Source of the DNA: CAVQCX01 sp963775335 | Lineage (GTDB): Bacteria > Pseudomonadota > Gammaproteobacteria > Chromatiales > Chromatiaceae | DNA length: 64,000 nt | NCBI GenBank assembly: GCA_963775335.1 | Contig: CAVZIJ010000002.1 | Span: 1-64,000, forward strand | Direction of reading: 5' to 3' | Shown here: piece after piece, positions 9,667 to 18,093 of the stretch | Layout of the letters: each line of letters starts with the position of its first letter | Position numbering within the stretch: position 1 is the stretch's first letter | The notes under the pieces: model-generated | Seen by the model: only the letters and a program-made list of their open reading frames with translations | The model's database searches: none | What the model was told of the DNA's origin: nothing | Program-made: the position numbers and the translations under genes

Positions 9667-9741
9667 TCAAGCCGCCACCCTCCCCACCGCCTCCCCCAAC
9701 CTCCGCACAAACCCTGACTCCCGGTGGCACATCACCGCCAG
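9667..9741 (-). pseudogene. UvrD/REP-type helicase C-terminus relic (2)
   Basis: The reverse frame ends LAVMCHRESGFVRRLGEAVGRVAA with the stop at 9667-9669. It matches the end of the relic at 8782-8919 almost residue for residue. Two copies of the same gene tail about 0.9 kb apart, flanking hicAB, suggest duplication or recombination between related helicase genes. Confidence 0.65.
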
Positions 9742-9788
9742 ATGGTGATTCTTTGACGATCCCCTCACCCCTGCCCTCTCCCTGGGGG

Positions 9789-12160
9789 CTGTCTATTGGA
9801 CACACTGGACACAGTTATTGATTGGCGGTATTGTCCTGCCCCATGCGACTTTTCGGGCAGACCTTCACCGCCTCGCTCATCGAGCGCGTGCGCACGGCAG
9901 CGGCGGAGCCTGGCGTGACGCGTAGCGGACTGTCGCGGCGGGTCTGCGCTTGGCTCAATTGGCGAGGTGCCAACGGCAAGCCACAGGAGGTCAGCAGCCG
10001 CAAAGCGTTGGTGGAATTGCAGCGGCGTGGTCTGCTCACATTGCCCGAAGCGCAGCGGACTGCGCCGCAGGGGCGCGCTGGGGTCGCGCCCGAGCCGTTC
10101 GAGGCGCCGGTGTTCGCCGGTGCGCTCGAGGAGCTTGGGGCACTGGAGCTGGTCGCGGTGGAGGGACGGCGCCTCTCGGCGTTGTACCGCGCGATGATGG
10201 CAGGCTACCATCCGTTGGGCGGCGGGCCGCTGTGCGGGGCGCAGCGGCGCTACCTGATCCGCTCGCCGGTGGCCGGCTGGCTGGGTGCGTTGGCATTCAG
10301 CGCTGCGGCCTGGCAGTTGAAGGCGCGCGATGAGTGGATCGGCTGGTGCGCCCACGCGCGCCGGGCCAATCTCACGCGGGTGGTAGCCAACAGTCGCTTT
10401 CTGATCCTGCCCACCATCGAGGTGCCCAACCTGGGCTCGCATGTGCTGGCGCTGGCCGCGGCACGGGTGCGCAGCGATTGGCCGCCGCGCTACGGGTATG
10501 CGCCGCTGCTGCTGGAGACCTTCGTCGATGAGCAGCACTTTGCTGGGACGGTGTACAAGGCGGCCAATTGGCGGCGCCTGGGCGAGAGTGCCGGACGCGG
10601 TCGCCAGGACCGGGCGAACAGCGCTGGGACCGGGGTCAAGGCCGTGTATGTCTTGCCCTTGCAGCGCGACTGGCGCGCACCCCTGTGCCAGCGTCCGGCG
10701 CCGGTGCTGCGCCTGGCGCCGCCGGGCGAGCACTCTGCCTCCTGGGCCGAGCAGGAATTCGGCCAGGTGGACTTTCCCGATGCGCGGCTGCGCCCGCGCT
10801 TGCTGCAGTTGGCGCAGGCGTTTGGCGAGCACCCCACCGCCCCCATCAGTGCGGCGCTGAACGGCGCGGCCAGTGCGACCAAAGCCGCCTATCGGTTCTT
10901 GCACAACGCGCAAGTGAATCTGCAAACGCTGCTGCATCCCCATTACGAGGCAACCGCCGGGCGTATCGGCGAGCACCCGCTGGTGCTGGTCGCCCAAGAC
11001 ACCACCAGCCTCAACTACGAGGCCCATGCGGCCACGCGCGAGCTGGGGCCGATCAACACCCGTGCCGACGCCGCGCAGGGACTGAAGCTGCACGAGAGCC
11101 TGGCGTTGACCCCCGAGGGGGTAGCGCTGGGGCTGATCGACGTCCAGGTCTGGGCGCGCGACCCGCAGCAGATCGGCCAGGCCAAACAGCGCAAGAAACG
11201 CCCCATCGAGGAGAAGGAAAGCCAACGCTGGCTCACCAGCCTGCAGCGCACCGCAGAGCTCCAGCGCCTGTGCCCGCACACCCGTTTGGTCAATATCGCC
11301 GACCGCGAGGCCGATATCTACGAGCTGTTTGCGGCGGCGCTCCAGCGCCCCGCGGGTCCGGATCTGCTGGTGCGCGCCAGCCGCACCACCCAGCGCCAGG
11401 TCGAGGAGACGCACGAGCACAAGCTCTTGTGGGAGCTCCTGCCCGCTCAGCCGGTGCTCGGCGGCTGCACGCTGTGCATCCCCGCCCGCGGCGGGCGCAA
11501 GGCGCGCCGCGCCACGCTGCAGGTCCGCTGTGCGCCGATCCAGCTGTGCCCCCCAAACCGGCTCAGTGCCGCCCCGCTGCTGGGGCTGTGGGGCATCCAT
11601 GCCATCGAGCTCGAGGCGCCTGCCGACAGCGATCCCGTCGAATGGCTGCTGCTCACCACGGTGCCGACCGCGACCTTGGAGGAGGCGATCGAGCGCCTGG
11701 GCTGGTACGCGGCGCGCTGGAATATCGAGGTGTTTCATCGCACCCTCAAAAGCGGCTGCCGCATCGAGGACCGTCGCCTCGGCGATAGCGCCAGCCTGCA
11801 GGCCTGTCTGGCCATCGATCTGGTGGTCGCCTGGCGCGTCATGCACCTCACCAAGCTCGGCCGCGAGACCCCCGAGATCCCCTGCTCGGTGTTCTTCGAG
11901 GAGGCCGAGTGGAAGGCGCTGGTCTGCCATCAGCAGCGCTCGCCCACACCGCCCGAAACGCCGCCGACCCTGGGCGAGGCGATGCGCATGGTGGCCAAGC
12001 TCGGTGGTTTTCTCGGGCGCAAAGGCGACGGCCATCCCGGCGCCACCGTACTCTGGCGCGGTCTCAATCGCCTTGCTGACATCACCGAGACCTTCACCAT
12101 CTTCCACCCCTCGATTCCGGGCGGCCCGTAGCGGCTGTCTCCGGTATGGGTAATAGACAG
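9789..12160 (+). mobile_element. Complete IS4/IS50-type insertion sequence with 9-bp target duplication
   Basis: The left end CTGTCTATT (9789-9797) is repeated inverted at the right end (12152-12160). Both ends are flanked by the same 9 bases CCCTGGGGG (9780-9788 and 12161-12169). Ends beginning CTGTCT and 9-bp duplications are typical of the IS4/Tn5 group. The element is 2,372 bp and carries one transposase gene. Removing it restores a palindrome (CCCTCTCCC...GGGAGAGGG), so it landed in an inverted repeat. Intact ends, a perfect duplication and an open transposase frame indicate recent insertion. Confidence 0.92.
9843..12131 (+). CDS. IS4/Tn5-family transposase with N-terminal DruA-like (DUF4338) domain
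   Basis: The 762-residue protein joins two modules. Residues ~25-280 match the DUF4338/DruA domain (LSRRVCAWLNWRGANGK, YHPLGGGPLCGAQ, NSRFLILPTIEVPNLGSHVL, ETFVDEQHFAGTVYKAANW). Residues ~300-370 look like the Tn5-type DNA-binding domain (WAEQEFGQVDFPDARL), followed by an RNase H-type DDE core with aspartates in VAQDTTSLNY and IADREADIYEL and the glutamate in YAARWNIEVFHRTLKSG. ATG 9843 is preferred over an upstream TTG at 9822; no clear ribosome site is seen. The catalytic signature is complete, so it is probably active. Confidence 0.9.
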   Translation: MRLFGQTFTASLIERVRTAAAEPGVTRSGLSRRVCAWLNWRGANGKPQEVSSRKALVELQRRGLLTLPEAQRTAPQGRAGVAPEPFEAPVFAGALEELGALELVAVEGRRLSALYRAMMAGYHPLGGGPLCGAQRRYLIRSPVAGWLGALAFSAAAWQLKARDEWIGWCAHARRANLTRVVANSRFLILPTIEVPNLGSHVLALAAARVRSDWPPRYGYAPLLLETFVDEQHFAGTVYKAANWRRLGESAGRGRQDRANSAGTGVKAVYVLPLQRDWRAPLCQRPAPVLRLAPPGEHSASWAEQEFGQVDFPDARLRPRLLQLAQAFGEHPTAPISAALNGAASATKAAYRFLHNAQVNLQTLLHPHYEATAGRIGEHPLVLVAQDTTSLNYEAHAATRELGPINTRADAAQGLKLHESLALTPEGVALGLIDVQVWARDPQQIGQAKQRKKRPIEEKESQRWLTSLQRTAELQRLCPHTRLVNIADREADIYELFAAALQRPAGPDLLVRASRTTQRQVEETHEHKLLWELLPAQPVLGGCTLCIPARGGRKARRATLQVRCAPIQLCPPNRLSAAPLLGLWGIHAIELEAPADSDPVEWLLLTTVPTATLEEAIERLGWYAARWNIEVFHRTLKSGCRIEDRRLGDSASLQACLAIDLVVAWRVMHLTKLGRETPEIPCSVFFEEAEWKALVCHQQRSPTPPETPPTLGEAMRMVAKLGGFLGRKGDGHPGATVLWRGLNRLADITETFTIFHPSIPGGP

Positions 12161-12169
12161 CCCTGGGGG

Positions 12170-12566
12170 AGAGGGGGTCCTTCGCGCCCGTGCTTTGGTG
12201 CCTTCTCCCCTTGGAGAAGGAGTCCTGGCAAGCCGTTGCGCTTGGCGTCCGCCCCCGGGCGCTTGGCCGCTCCCCTCAACCCTGCCTTCGGGGGGAGGGG
12301 ATCGTTCGACCCGGTCCTGCGGCCCTGCGGCGCCCATCCCCCGCAGCGACCACAGCGTGCCACTGCGACTCAGCGCACAGCATTGGACTCTACAGGATAT
12401 TGGCGCCGAGCCCCTGCAACTTGGAAGCGCGGGAAACGGCAGGGCGGCGCCCACCGGCGGGCGGCCCACCGCGGTACCGTTCAGCAGCCCAAAATCCGAG
12501 GCACGCGGATAGAATAGGCGCCGCTTTGCCGGCGCGCCCGCCCGTAGGTGGCGCACACCCCTTGAC
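12170..12566. other. Non-coding stretch between the IS and the response-regulator relic
   Basis: No gene is supported. Imperfect inverted repeats of the CTTCTCC..GGAGAAG and CTCCCC..GGGGAG kind occur (12207-12300), like the palindrome hit by the IS. Beyond 12400 nothing is recognised. Confidence 0.4.
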
Positions 12567-12716
12567 AAAGGTGTCAAACTCCCGCCCCTCGCGGGCCCGC
12601 GCCGCACCGTTCACGCCATCGTGTGCCGCCGCTACCTCGAAGCCCTCCGTGGCCAGGTATTCGGCGTGCATATCGCACAGCTCCTCGTCGTCGTCGATCA
12701 GCAGAACCCGCGGCAT
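12567..12716 (-). pseudogene. Response-regulator receiver fragment (copy 2)
   Basis: From ATG 12716 the first ~49 codons (VLLIDDDEELCDM, LATEGFEVAAAHDG, ARAREGREFDT) match the start of the regulator at 1190-1863. Homology stops at about 12567, before the phospho-acceptor aspartate, at the small palindrome TTGACAAAGGTGTCAA. Nothing of the DNA-binding domain or a kinase follows. It is divergent from the intact Spy-like gene, mirroring copy 1. Confidence 0.8.
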
Positions 12717-12893
12717 AGGTCGCCCTCCTGTCGCGATTCTCGCCGCTTCCGCCGGCCGCCGGAAGGCCGCGCGGGCCCGGTTTGCCTTTCTTGACATTCC
12801 CTTTCACGGTCGCCACCCACCTTGACCGGCGCCGCGGCTAAGTTATCTCCACCCCCGGCGAGACGGGGACCCGCAAACTCCAGGAGAGACGAC

Positions 12894-13418
12894 ATGCAGA
12901 CGAAGAAAGCTTGGCTGATTCCTGCGGCGGCGGCCGCCCTCATCATCACGGGGGGCACCGCGCTGGCCTGCAACGCCGGGTTTGGCGGCTACGGCGGCCA
13001 CCACGAGAGCCACCACGGCATGCACGCCGGCCGCTTCCACGGCGAGGGCGGCGGCGGCCCGCGTACGGTCTACCGGGTGAGCAAACTCACCGAGCAGCAG
13101 CGCGCCGAGCTGGACAAGGTGCTCGACGCGGCCCAGGACACCGCCTACGAGAAGATGAAGGCCTGGCGCACCGACCGCCGTGCCCTGCGCGACGCCCTGC
13201 GCAACGGCGCCGACCCGGCGACCATCGAGCCCCTGGCCGACAAGGCCGGCCAGCACCTGGCCGAAATGATCGTGATGCGCGCCGAGACCCGGGCCAAAGT
13301 GAACGCCGTGCTGACCCCGGAGCAGCGCGACGAGCTGCAGAAGATGTCACAGCGCCACCGCGACGGCCGCACGGCCGTCCACCCGTCCCAGACCAAGCCA
13401 CCCGTCGAGCGGCCGTAA
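12894..13418 (+). CDS. Spy/CpxP/ZraP-like periplasmic protein (intact copy 2)
   Basis: The 174-residue protein has an N-terminal signal (KKAWLIPAAAAALII..ALA), then a His/Gly-rich stretch (GGYGGHHESHHGMHAGRFHG) and a helical body with LTEQQRAELDKVLDAAQ and LTPEQRDELQKM, the two LTxxQ motifs of Spy/CpxP proteins. It is expected in the periplasm as an ATP-independent chaperone or envelope-stress sensor; the histidines suggest metal binding as in ZraP. AGGAGAG lies seven bases before ATG 12894, which decides the start. It is the uninterrupted counterpart of 2037-2563. Its local regulator is reduced to a fragment. Confidence 0.85.
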   Translation: MQTKKAWLIPAAAAALIITGGTALACNAGFGGYGGHHESHHGMHAGRFHGEGGGGPRTVYRVSKLTEQQRAELDKVLDAAQDTAYEKMKAWRTDRRALRDALRNGADPATIEPLADKAGQHLAEMIVMRAETRAKVNAVLTPEQRDELQKMSQRHRDGRTAVHPSQTKPPVERP

Positions 13419-13428
13419 CCGCCAGAAC

Positions 13429-13473
13429 AAAAGGGGACGGAGGGATCAACTTTGGGTCCCCCCGTCCCTTTTT
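13429..13473 (+). terminator. Intrinsic terminator after Spy-like gene
   Basis: AAAAGGGGACGG pairs with CCGTCCCTTTTT about 20 bases later, giving a GC stem with a T-run, 11 bases past the stop at 13418. Confidence 0.65.
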
Positions 13474-13519
13474 GCCGCCTGGTATACGATCTCTGCGTCA
13501 ACGTGAGGCCGGTCTGATC

Positions 13520-13784
13520 CTTAAGACCTTCCTCCGGCACTTCCGGGCTCGCTATCGTGCCGCCGCAAAAGCCAACTAAGGAAAGCTCGGTTCCGCTCCT
13601 TCTGGGCTTGTCGAAGCCTCCCGAAGGTTGTGGGCGATGGGAGACCCCGGCCTCGTGCTTAAGACCTTCCTCCGGCACTTCCGGGCTCGCTATCGTGCCG
13701 CCGCAAAAGCCAACTAAGGCAAGCTCGGTTCCGCTCCTTCTGGGCTTGTCGAAGCCTCCCGAAGGTTGTGGGCGATGGGAGACC
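13520..13784. repeat. 138-bp direct tandem repeat (two copies)
   Basis: The segment beginning CTTAAGACCTTCCTCC at 13520 starts again at 13658 and runs to 13784 almost identically. Each copy includes GGCACTTCCGGGCTCGC and ends GGCGATGGGAGACC. No protein-coding role is apparent. The near-identity points to a recent duplication. Confidence 0.85.
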
Positions 13785-13911
13785 TGACCCCGGCCTTGGG
13801 CCATGGGAGACCTGACCCCGGCCTTGGGCCTGACCCCGGCCTTGTGGTGACCCCGGCCTTGGGCCTGACCCCGGCCTTGGGCCTCGGTTGTGACCCCGGC
13901 CTCGGTTGGGC
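13785..13911. repeat. Decaying array of (CC)TGACCCCGGCCTTGGG units
   Basis: At least six units containing TGACCCCGGCCT follow the 138-bp repeats at irregular spacing, some with GGGAGACC before them. The core resembles the TGACCC repeats near the RAYT gene at 46244-46341. Spacing and sequence do not fit a CRISPR array. Confidence 0.7.
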
Positions 13912-13984
13912 CTTCGTCCGGTGGAGCGAAGGGGTGGCGGTCTGAGAGGACGCGAAGGGGAAACACGGCCCAACACCGAGAGGA

Positions 13985-14330
13985 CTATGCCCGTGACCAC
14001 ACGACTGGAACGTTTCACACACAAGGGGCGCAGCGAGCCGCAGACGCGGTTCAACGCCCTGATGGGGCTTGCTGTATGACCCGCAGGGGCTGCGCGAGAG
14101 CTTCGAGCGTCAGGACCGAAGGAAGGCGCCCGGTGTCGATCTATCCCATCCCTTGGTGGAAGACTCGGACTGGGAGCCGGATGGTGTAACACTCCAAGTC
14201 CGGTTCTGCGAGGAGCCGGGGACGAGCCCATGCATGGCCGAGACATTGTGGCACCGCCGGGAAACCAGGCGGCAACAGAGAACACCAACTTTGGCCTAAC
14301 CGCGGGTGAGGAACCGGCTTACTCTCCGAC
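13985..14330 (+). mobile_element. Group II intron relic (start of reverse transcriptase plus domain V)
   Basis: The frames give LERFTHKGRSEPQTRFNALMG then, one base shifted, GLLYDPQGLRESFERQDRRKAPGVD, which is the N-terminus of a group II intron reverse transcriptase (LtrA type). The finger and palm regions are missing. At 14174-14206 the sequence GAGCCGGATG...AAGTCCGGTTC has the length and pairing of intron domain V with its AGC triad. An internal deletion therefore joined the 5' end of the protein gene to the 3' catalytic end of the intron. It cannot splice or move by itself. Confidence 0.75.
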
Positions 14331-14470
14331 CACGATTTTCGGCTTCCATGATCTGGAAACTGAGCCATGACTTCCTCGCGGAACTCTGGCCCCTTCCGCA
14401 TCTCTGACCTTCCCAGTCAGCTCGCTGTTCCGCAATCGTGGTCCCCTGTTTTGTTGACCGCATCAGGAAT

Positions 14471-14502
14471 AAAAAAGCGGGGCGGGCCTAGGCCCGCCCC
14501 GC
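14471..14502 (-). terminator. Intrinsic terminator of the decaheme cytochrome gene
   Basis: On the reverse strand a perfect 26-base palindrome (GCGGGGCGGGCCT and complement, 14477-14502) is followed by TTTTTT (14471-14476), 15 bases beyond the cytochrome stop. Confidence 0.9.
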
Positions 14503-14516
14503 CCAACCCTCATCGC

Positions 14517-17000
14517 CTAGGGCGAGGCGTACGAGAAGATGCCCATGATCTTGGCAACGACGGCCGCCCAGAGGTCTCTGACCGCATCATGAGTCGTCTC
14601 AATGTAATACCCGAACGTCTTGAAGTGCTCAATCTGGCCTTCAAGGCGAGGCTCATCATCCGCGATGAGCGCCTGAGCCCGGTGGCATGAGCCGCAGGCC
14701 CTTACCCCGGGACCGGTGACGGCGTCAGAAATGTCACCGATGTTCCTTCCCGGGACCGGATCAGTACCGGAAAGCACCCCCGGCATCGACTTGCTCTGAT
14801 TCGGCACATTGTACATGCCCTGGTTATGGCAGGACTCGCAGTTCTGAATGCCAAACCTCGGGAAGTTCTGCACGATCTGATGCTCATACGCCGCAGCTTG
14901 AGTCGCGTCTCCGAAATCGATGTCCCCGATATCGAATACCTGGAACGAGTGGATGGCATGGACATAGGAATCGATCGACCGCGACTGCAGCTCCAGGTGT
15001 GAGCCGCCGTTGGAGACCTCGTGGCAGATCCGGCAGACCCGGATGTTGCCGCCCCTGGTTCCACTGTGGAACGTGGTGGCAAGCTGGTCGTGGCAGGTAT
15101 TGCACCCGGTCTTGATGTTCAGGTTTGACCCGTCCCATCTCTTCTTCGTACCTGGCGTCACGGCAACCTTGACGATGTCGGGGAAGTAGCTCACGAAACC
15201 GTTCTGGGCGAAGTCGAAGGTCTTGGACGGCGCGTTGAGGCCGAGGACATCGGTACCCGCGGCCAGCTCAGGCAGGACAGCGATCTCCGCCCGCCTGATC
15301 ACGACCAGACCATTGGCGTCAGCGTCAAGCATGCTGGCCCAGTTCGACAGGTTCACCTGCACGTGCCAGTGTCCGGCTGCTGCCGCAAGATCCGTGAAGC
15401 GCGGGTTGCCGTCGCCCGGTGTATGTTCCAGATTCCTGGTGGACCCGTCATCCCGGCCGTGCGCGGCCACGATGAAGTCCTTGGTATCGTAGCCATACAG
15501 ACCGATCAGGATGTCCGGCGTGATGTTGCTCGCATGCAGGCTGCCCAGATCACCGGTCGCGCTGAATTGGACGTCAAGCATATGGGTCGCGGGCGTATAA
15601 CTTGCGCTGTCGATGCTGACAAGGAAGGTACTGGAATACCGGGTGCCATCGCTGGCATAGATCTTCGGATCATAGCCGCCATGGTGCAGGGTCGCGAAGC
15701 TAGGACCGATATTGAATCCACCCAAACCGTGGCAGCCCTGGCAATTCGTCGTCTTCAGAATCGCGGGATCCACCACATACGTATCATGGATCGGTGTCTT
15801 GGCTCCCATCTGGGCAATGAGCCCGTCGACAGAGTGGCAGCTGATGCAGGTCTCCGCTGTGAACTGATCGTCCGCCAGCACCTTGTCAAGCTTGCCGGCG
15901 TGGCAGGTGACGCAGTTGAACATGGACTGCGGGTAGGCGAACTCCATGGCGTGCGACATGTGCACGTCATTCATGAGTCTCGCCTTGTAGGCGTACTTGG
16001 TCGTTTCTGCTGCTGTAGGGCTGCCGCCAGCGTCCAGCTCGGCCGCCCGCGCAGGATTATCCTTTTCGATCTGCCAGTTCAGATCATGGCCGTCACGCGT
16101 GTCGAAGTGGCAGCCCTTGCAGGTGTAGAACTCCGTCGGGTTGCCCCCATTATCGGTGACCTTGCCATAGATGTAGGCGTGCTTGAGGAACGGCTGGGTG
16201 TGGCAGTTCTCGCAGCCTGAGACATTCGCCGGGCTGCTGTAATCCACGCCACCTTCTTCGGGCAGTTTCAGGACGCCCGCGAACGGGTATTTGCCCAGAT
16301 TCATGTGGCCGTCTCTTCTGAGTATCTCATCCACGCCATAGATCTGGACGATGCCGGGCCCTTGCATCTTGTTCCCGACCGAGGTGCTCAAACCTGCCTT
16401 CGTGAACGTGCAGATGCCCGTTCCAGAGTCGTAGCTCGGGTTGCCGGCGCCGCCCGCCAGCGATTGATCGCTGGGAAACCACTGTGGCAGTATCGGGAGC
16501 ATGCCAGGAGGAGGCACATTAGGGTCAAGCGCAGGTGCGTTAGGGTCGTACTCCGCCCAGTAACTGCCGATCGTGTAATCGCTGGTCGCGGCGTCGGTCG
16601 ATTTGCTGCAATCGAACGGGAGCCCGAACTTGGTCAGCTTGAACGCCAGGGTGGCCGTGCAGGTTCCATTGCAAGCGACATCGAACTGCATGTCGTCGAC
16701 TTTCATGACCCCGTCCTGGAAGAACTGGTCGTAGTAGGCCTCGTGCGCGGCCCCGTTGCGTAAGTCGGCGTCGGCCGTCTCACCGGTATGACAGATCTGA
16801 CATTGCTCGGGGTTGGCCTGGTCCAGGAGAGACTGACCCGGACCGGTTGGACCGGTTGGACCGGTTGGACCGGTTGAGCCCGTTGGACCCGTTGGACCCG
16901 TTGGACCGGGTGGAGCGGACGGCGTACACCCGCCAAGACCCGCCGCCAGCAGGGCCACCAACCCCACCCGAAGCATGGATCGGAATCTTGAGATCAACAT
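14517..17000 (-). CDS. OmcA/MtrC-family decaheme c-type cytochrome lipoprotein
   Basis: The 827-residue protein begins with a lipoprotein signal (AALLAAGLGGC), then a collagen-like run of GPT triplets (about residues 31-54), then a large domain with ten CxxCH haem sites: CQICH, CENCH, CKGCH, CVTCH, CISCH, CQGCH, CNTCH, CRICH, CESCH and CGSCH. Ten haems with the split 5+5 layout and strand-rich parts between fit the OmcA/MtrC family of outer-surface cytochromes that pass electrons to minerals or other extracellular acceptors. No MtrA-like periplasmic cytochrome or MtrB-like porin gene is adjacent, so its electron route is not visible. A GGGG-rich ribosome site precedes ATG 17000. The collagen-like linker is unusual. 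Confidence 0.9.
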   Translation of the reverse strand: MLISRFRSMLRVGLVALLAAGLGGCTPSAPPGPTGPTGPTGSTGPTGPTGPTGPGQSLLDQANPEQCQICHTGETADADLRNGAAHEAYYDQFFQDGVMKVDDMQFDVACNGTCTATLAFKLTKFGLPFDCSKSTDAATSDYTIGSYWAEYDPNAPALDPNVPPPGMLPILPQWFPSDQSLAGGAGNPSYDSGTGICTFTKAGLSTSVGNKMQGPGIVQIYGVDEILRRDGHMNLGKYPFAGVLKLPEEGGVDYSSPANVSGCENCHTQPFLKHAYIYGKVTDNGGNPTEFYTCKGCHFDTRDGHDLNWQIEKDNPARAAELDAGGSPTAAETTKYAYKARLMNDVHMSHAMEFAYPQSMFNCVTCHAGKLDKVLADDQFTAETCISCHSVDGLIAQMGAKTPIHDTYVVDPAILKTTNCQGCHGLGGFNIGPSFATLHHGGYDPKIYASDGTRYSSTFLVSIDSASYTPATHMLDVQFSATGDLGSLHASNITPDILIGLYGYDTKDFIVAAHGRDDGSTRNLEHTPGDGNPRFTDLAAAAGHWHVQVNLSNWASMLDADANGLVVIRRAEIAVLPELAAGTDVLGLNAPSKTFDFAQNGFVSYFPDIVKVAVTPGTKKRWDGSNLNIKTGCNTCHDQLATTFHSGTRGGNIRVCRICHEVSNGGSHLELQSRSIDSYVHAIHSFQVFDIGDIDFGDATQAAAYEHQIVQNFPRFGIQNCESCHNQGMYNVPNQSKSMPGVLSGTDPVPGRNIGDISDAVTGPGVRACGSCHRAQALIADDEPRLEGQIEHFKTFGYYIETTHDAVRDLWAAVVAKIMGIFSYASP

Positions 17001-17226
17001 GTTACCCCCCCCTATATAGTATTGAACCGGCCCGGCTGGGCTGTGACGAACATGGGATCCGAGCGGTACGCACCGACCAACGGCCCCTTCCTACCAGAAA
17101 TCAACACAACCGACTTATCCCGAATGATGCACATGCATCGACTTCATTCCGGGACGGACCCAATGCTCCGGGTCTGTTCCGGAAAAAAGACGTTGCGACG
17201 CGTGTTAAAGCTCGTTTTTCTCGTTT

Positions 17227-17901
17227 TCAGACCAAATAACGCCCCCGGGCGTACGCCACTGCTCCCAATCCGGCGTATACGTCCAGCTTCGCCATCATGC
17301 GCCGAGTATGAATGCGCACGGTGATGACGGTAACATCCGGCTACCCCAACGTGGGACCGACCCCGGTCCCGTTAACCAGCAGTCGCAGAGCTTCCCGGTC
17401 GTAGCTAATCGACGGGCGTGCTGTGTTGTGGCTCGACCTCTGGCAGAACGCTTCGAGATGCGACGCGAGAGACAGGCCGGCTTTCTTCCGCCGCTCGCAA
17501 CCGAGCAAAGCTTGCGTCCTGCTCTGGGGGCCGCGGGGCATTACGCGCACGCCCTTCCAATGGCCCCAATGCGACGAACAAGGGATCGGCATGCTGCCGA
17601 CGTTTGTCTGAACGGTTTGCCCATCGAGACGGGTAATGTGCATGGGATACCGCGAGGGCGGCGGCGCGCCCTTCGCGAGGGCGGCCGGCGGACAGTCGCA
17701 TTTGCAAATCGGCCGTCCCATGAGCTCACGGCCCCTGACGAGCTTGTCGCAACGGCTACCGATGGTTTTCCCGGGCGGAATCTTGGGTATGCTCTCGCAA
17801 GGGCGATTGCAAAAAACAACGATGCTCTGGCCAACGTCGATGCCGAACACTGCGCCGGCCGAACGCGAAATCAAATCCCGGAGTGTTTGGGACAGGATTT
17901 C
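17227..17901 (-). pseudogene. PAS-LuxR transcriptional regulator with in-frame stop
   Basis: The reverse frame encodes a PAS-like segment (LRDLISRSAGAVFGIDVGQSI, then GRPICKCDCPPAALAKG, a Cys-containing loop) followed by a LuxR-type recognition region. In the same frame a TAG (17341-17343) interrupts it just after DREALRLLVNG, and the rest of the HTH (VITVRIHTRRMMAKLD..AYARGRYLV) continues to the stop at 17227-17229. The open frame reaches upstream to 18093 but that part shows no homology. The HTH cannot be made without read-through, so it is called a pseudogene. Confidence 0.65.
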
Positions 17902-18093
17902 GCTTCCAGCCGCCGAAGGCGGAGCCGAGGCGAGCGGCCCAGAATCGGCCCGACGCGCCCGCCTGCCACAACGTGTGCCCCGAGAAACCACACCTCCCCC
18001 CTTGATGAACCGCCGACCGTTCCCTCTCGGCGCGGCGCGACGGCTGCGCTTATAATGACGACAGTAGTCATTCTTAGCTAGAGCGGGGTTCAC

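Noticed and set aside
9765..12107. 780-codon open frame antisense to the transposase gene
   Set aside because: The plus strand encodes a complete DDE transposase flanked by IS ends; the reverse frame has no motifs.
9843..12131. Druantia defence system
   Set aside because: Only a DruA-like domain is present and it is part of a transposase inside an IS; no other Druantia genes are nearby.
13785..13911. Possible CRISPR array
   Set aside because: Units are ~18 bp, irregularly spaced, without unique spacers, and no cas genes are present.
16840..16925. Separate repeat element
   Set aside because: The GGACCGGTT repeats are the coding sequence of the collagen-like GPT run of the cytochrome gene.
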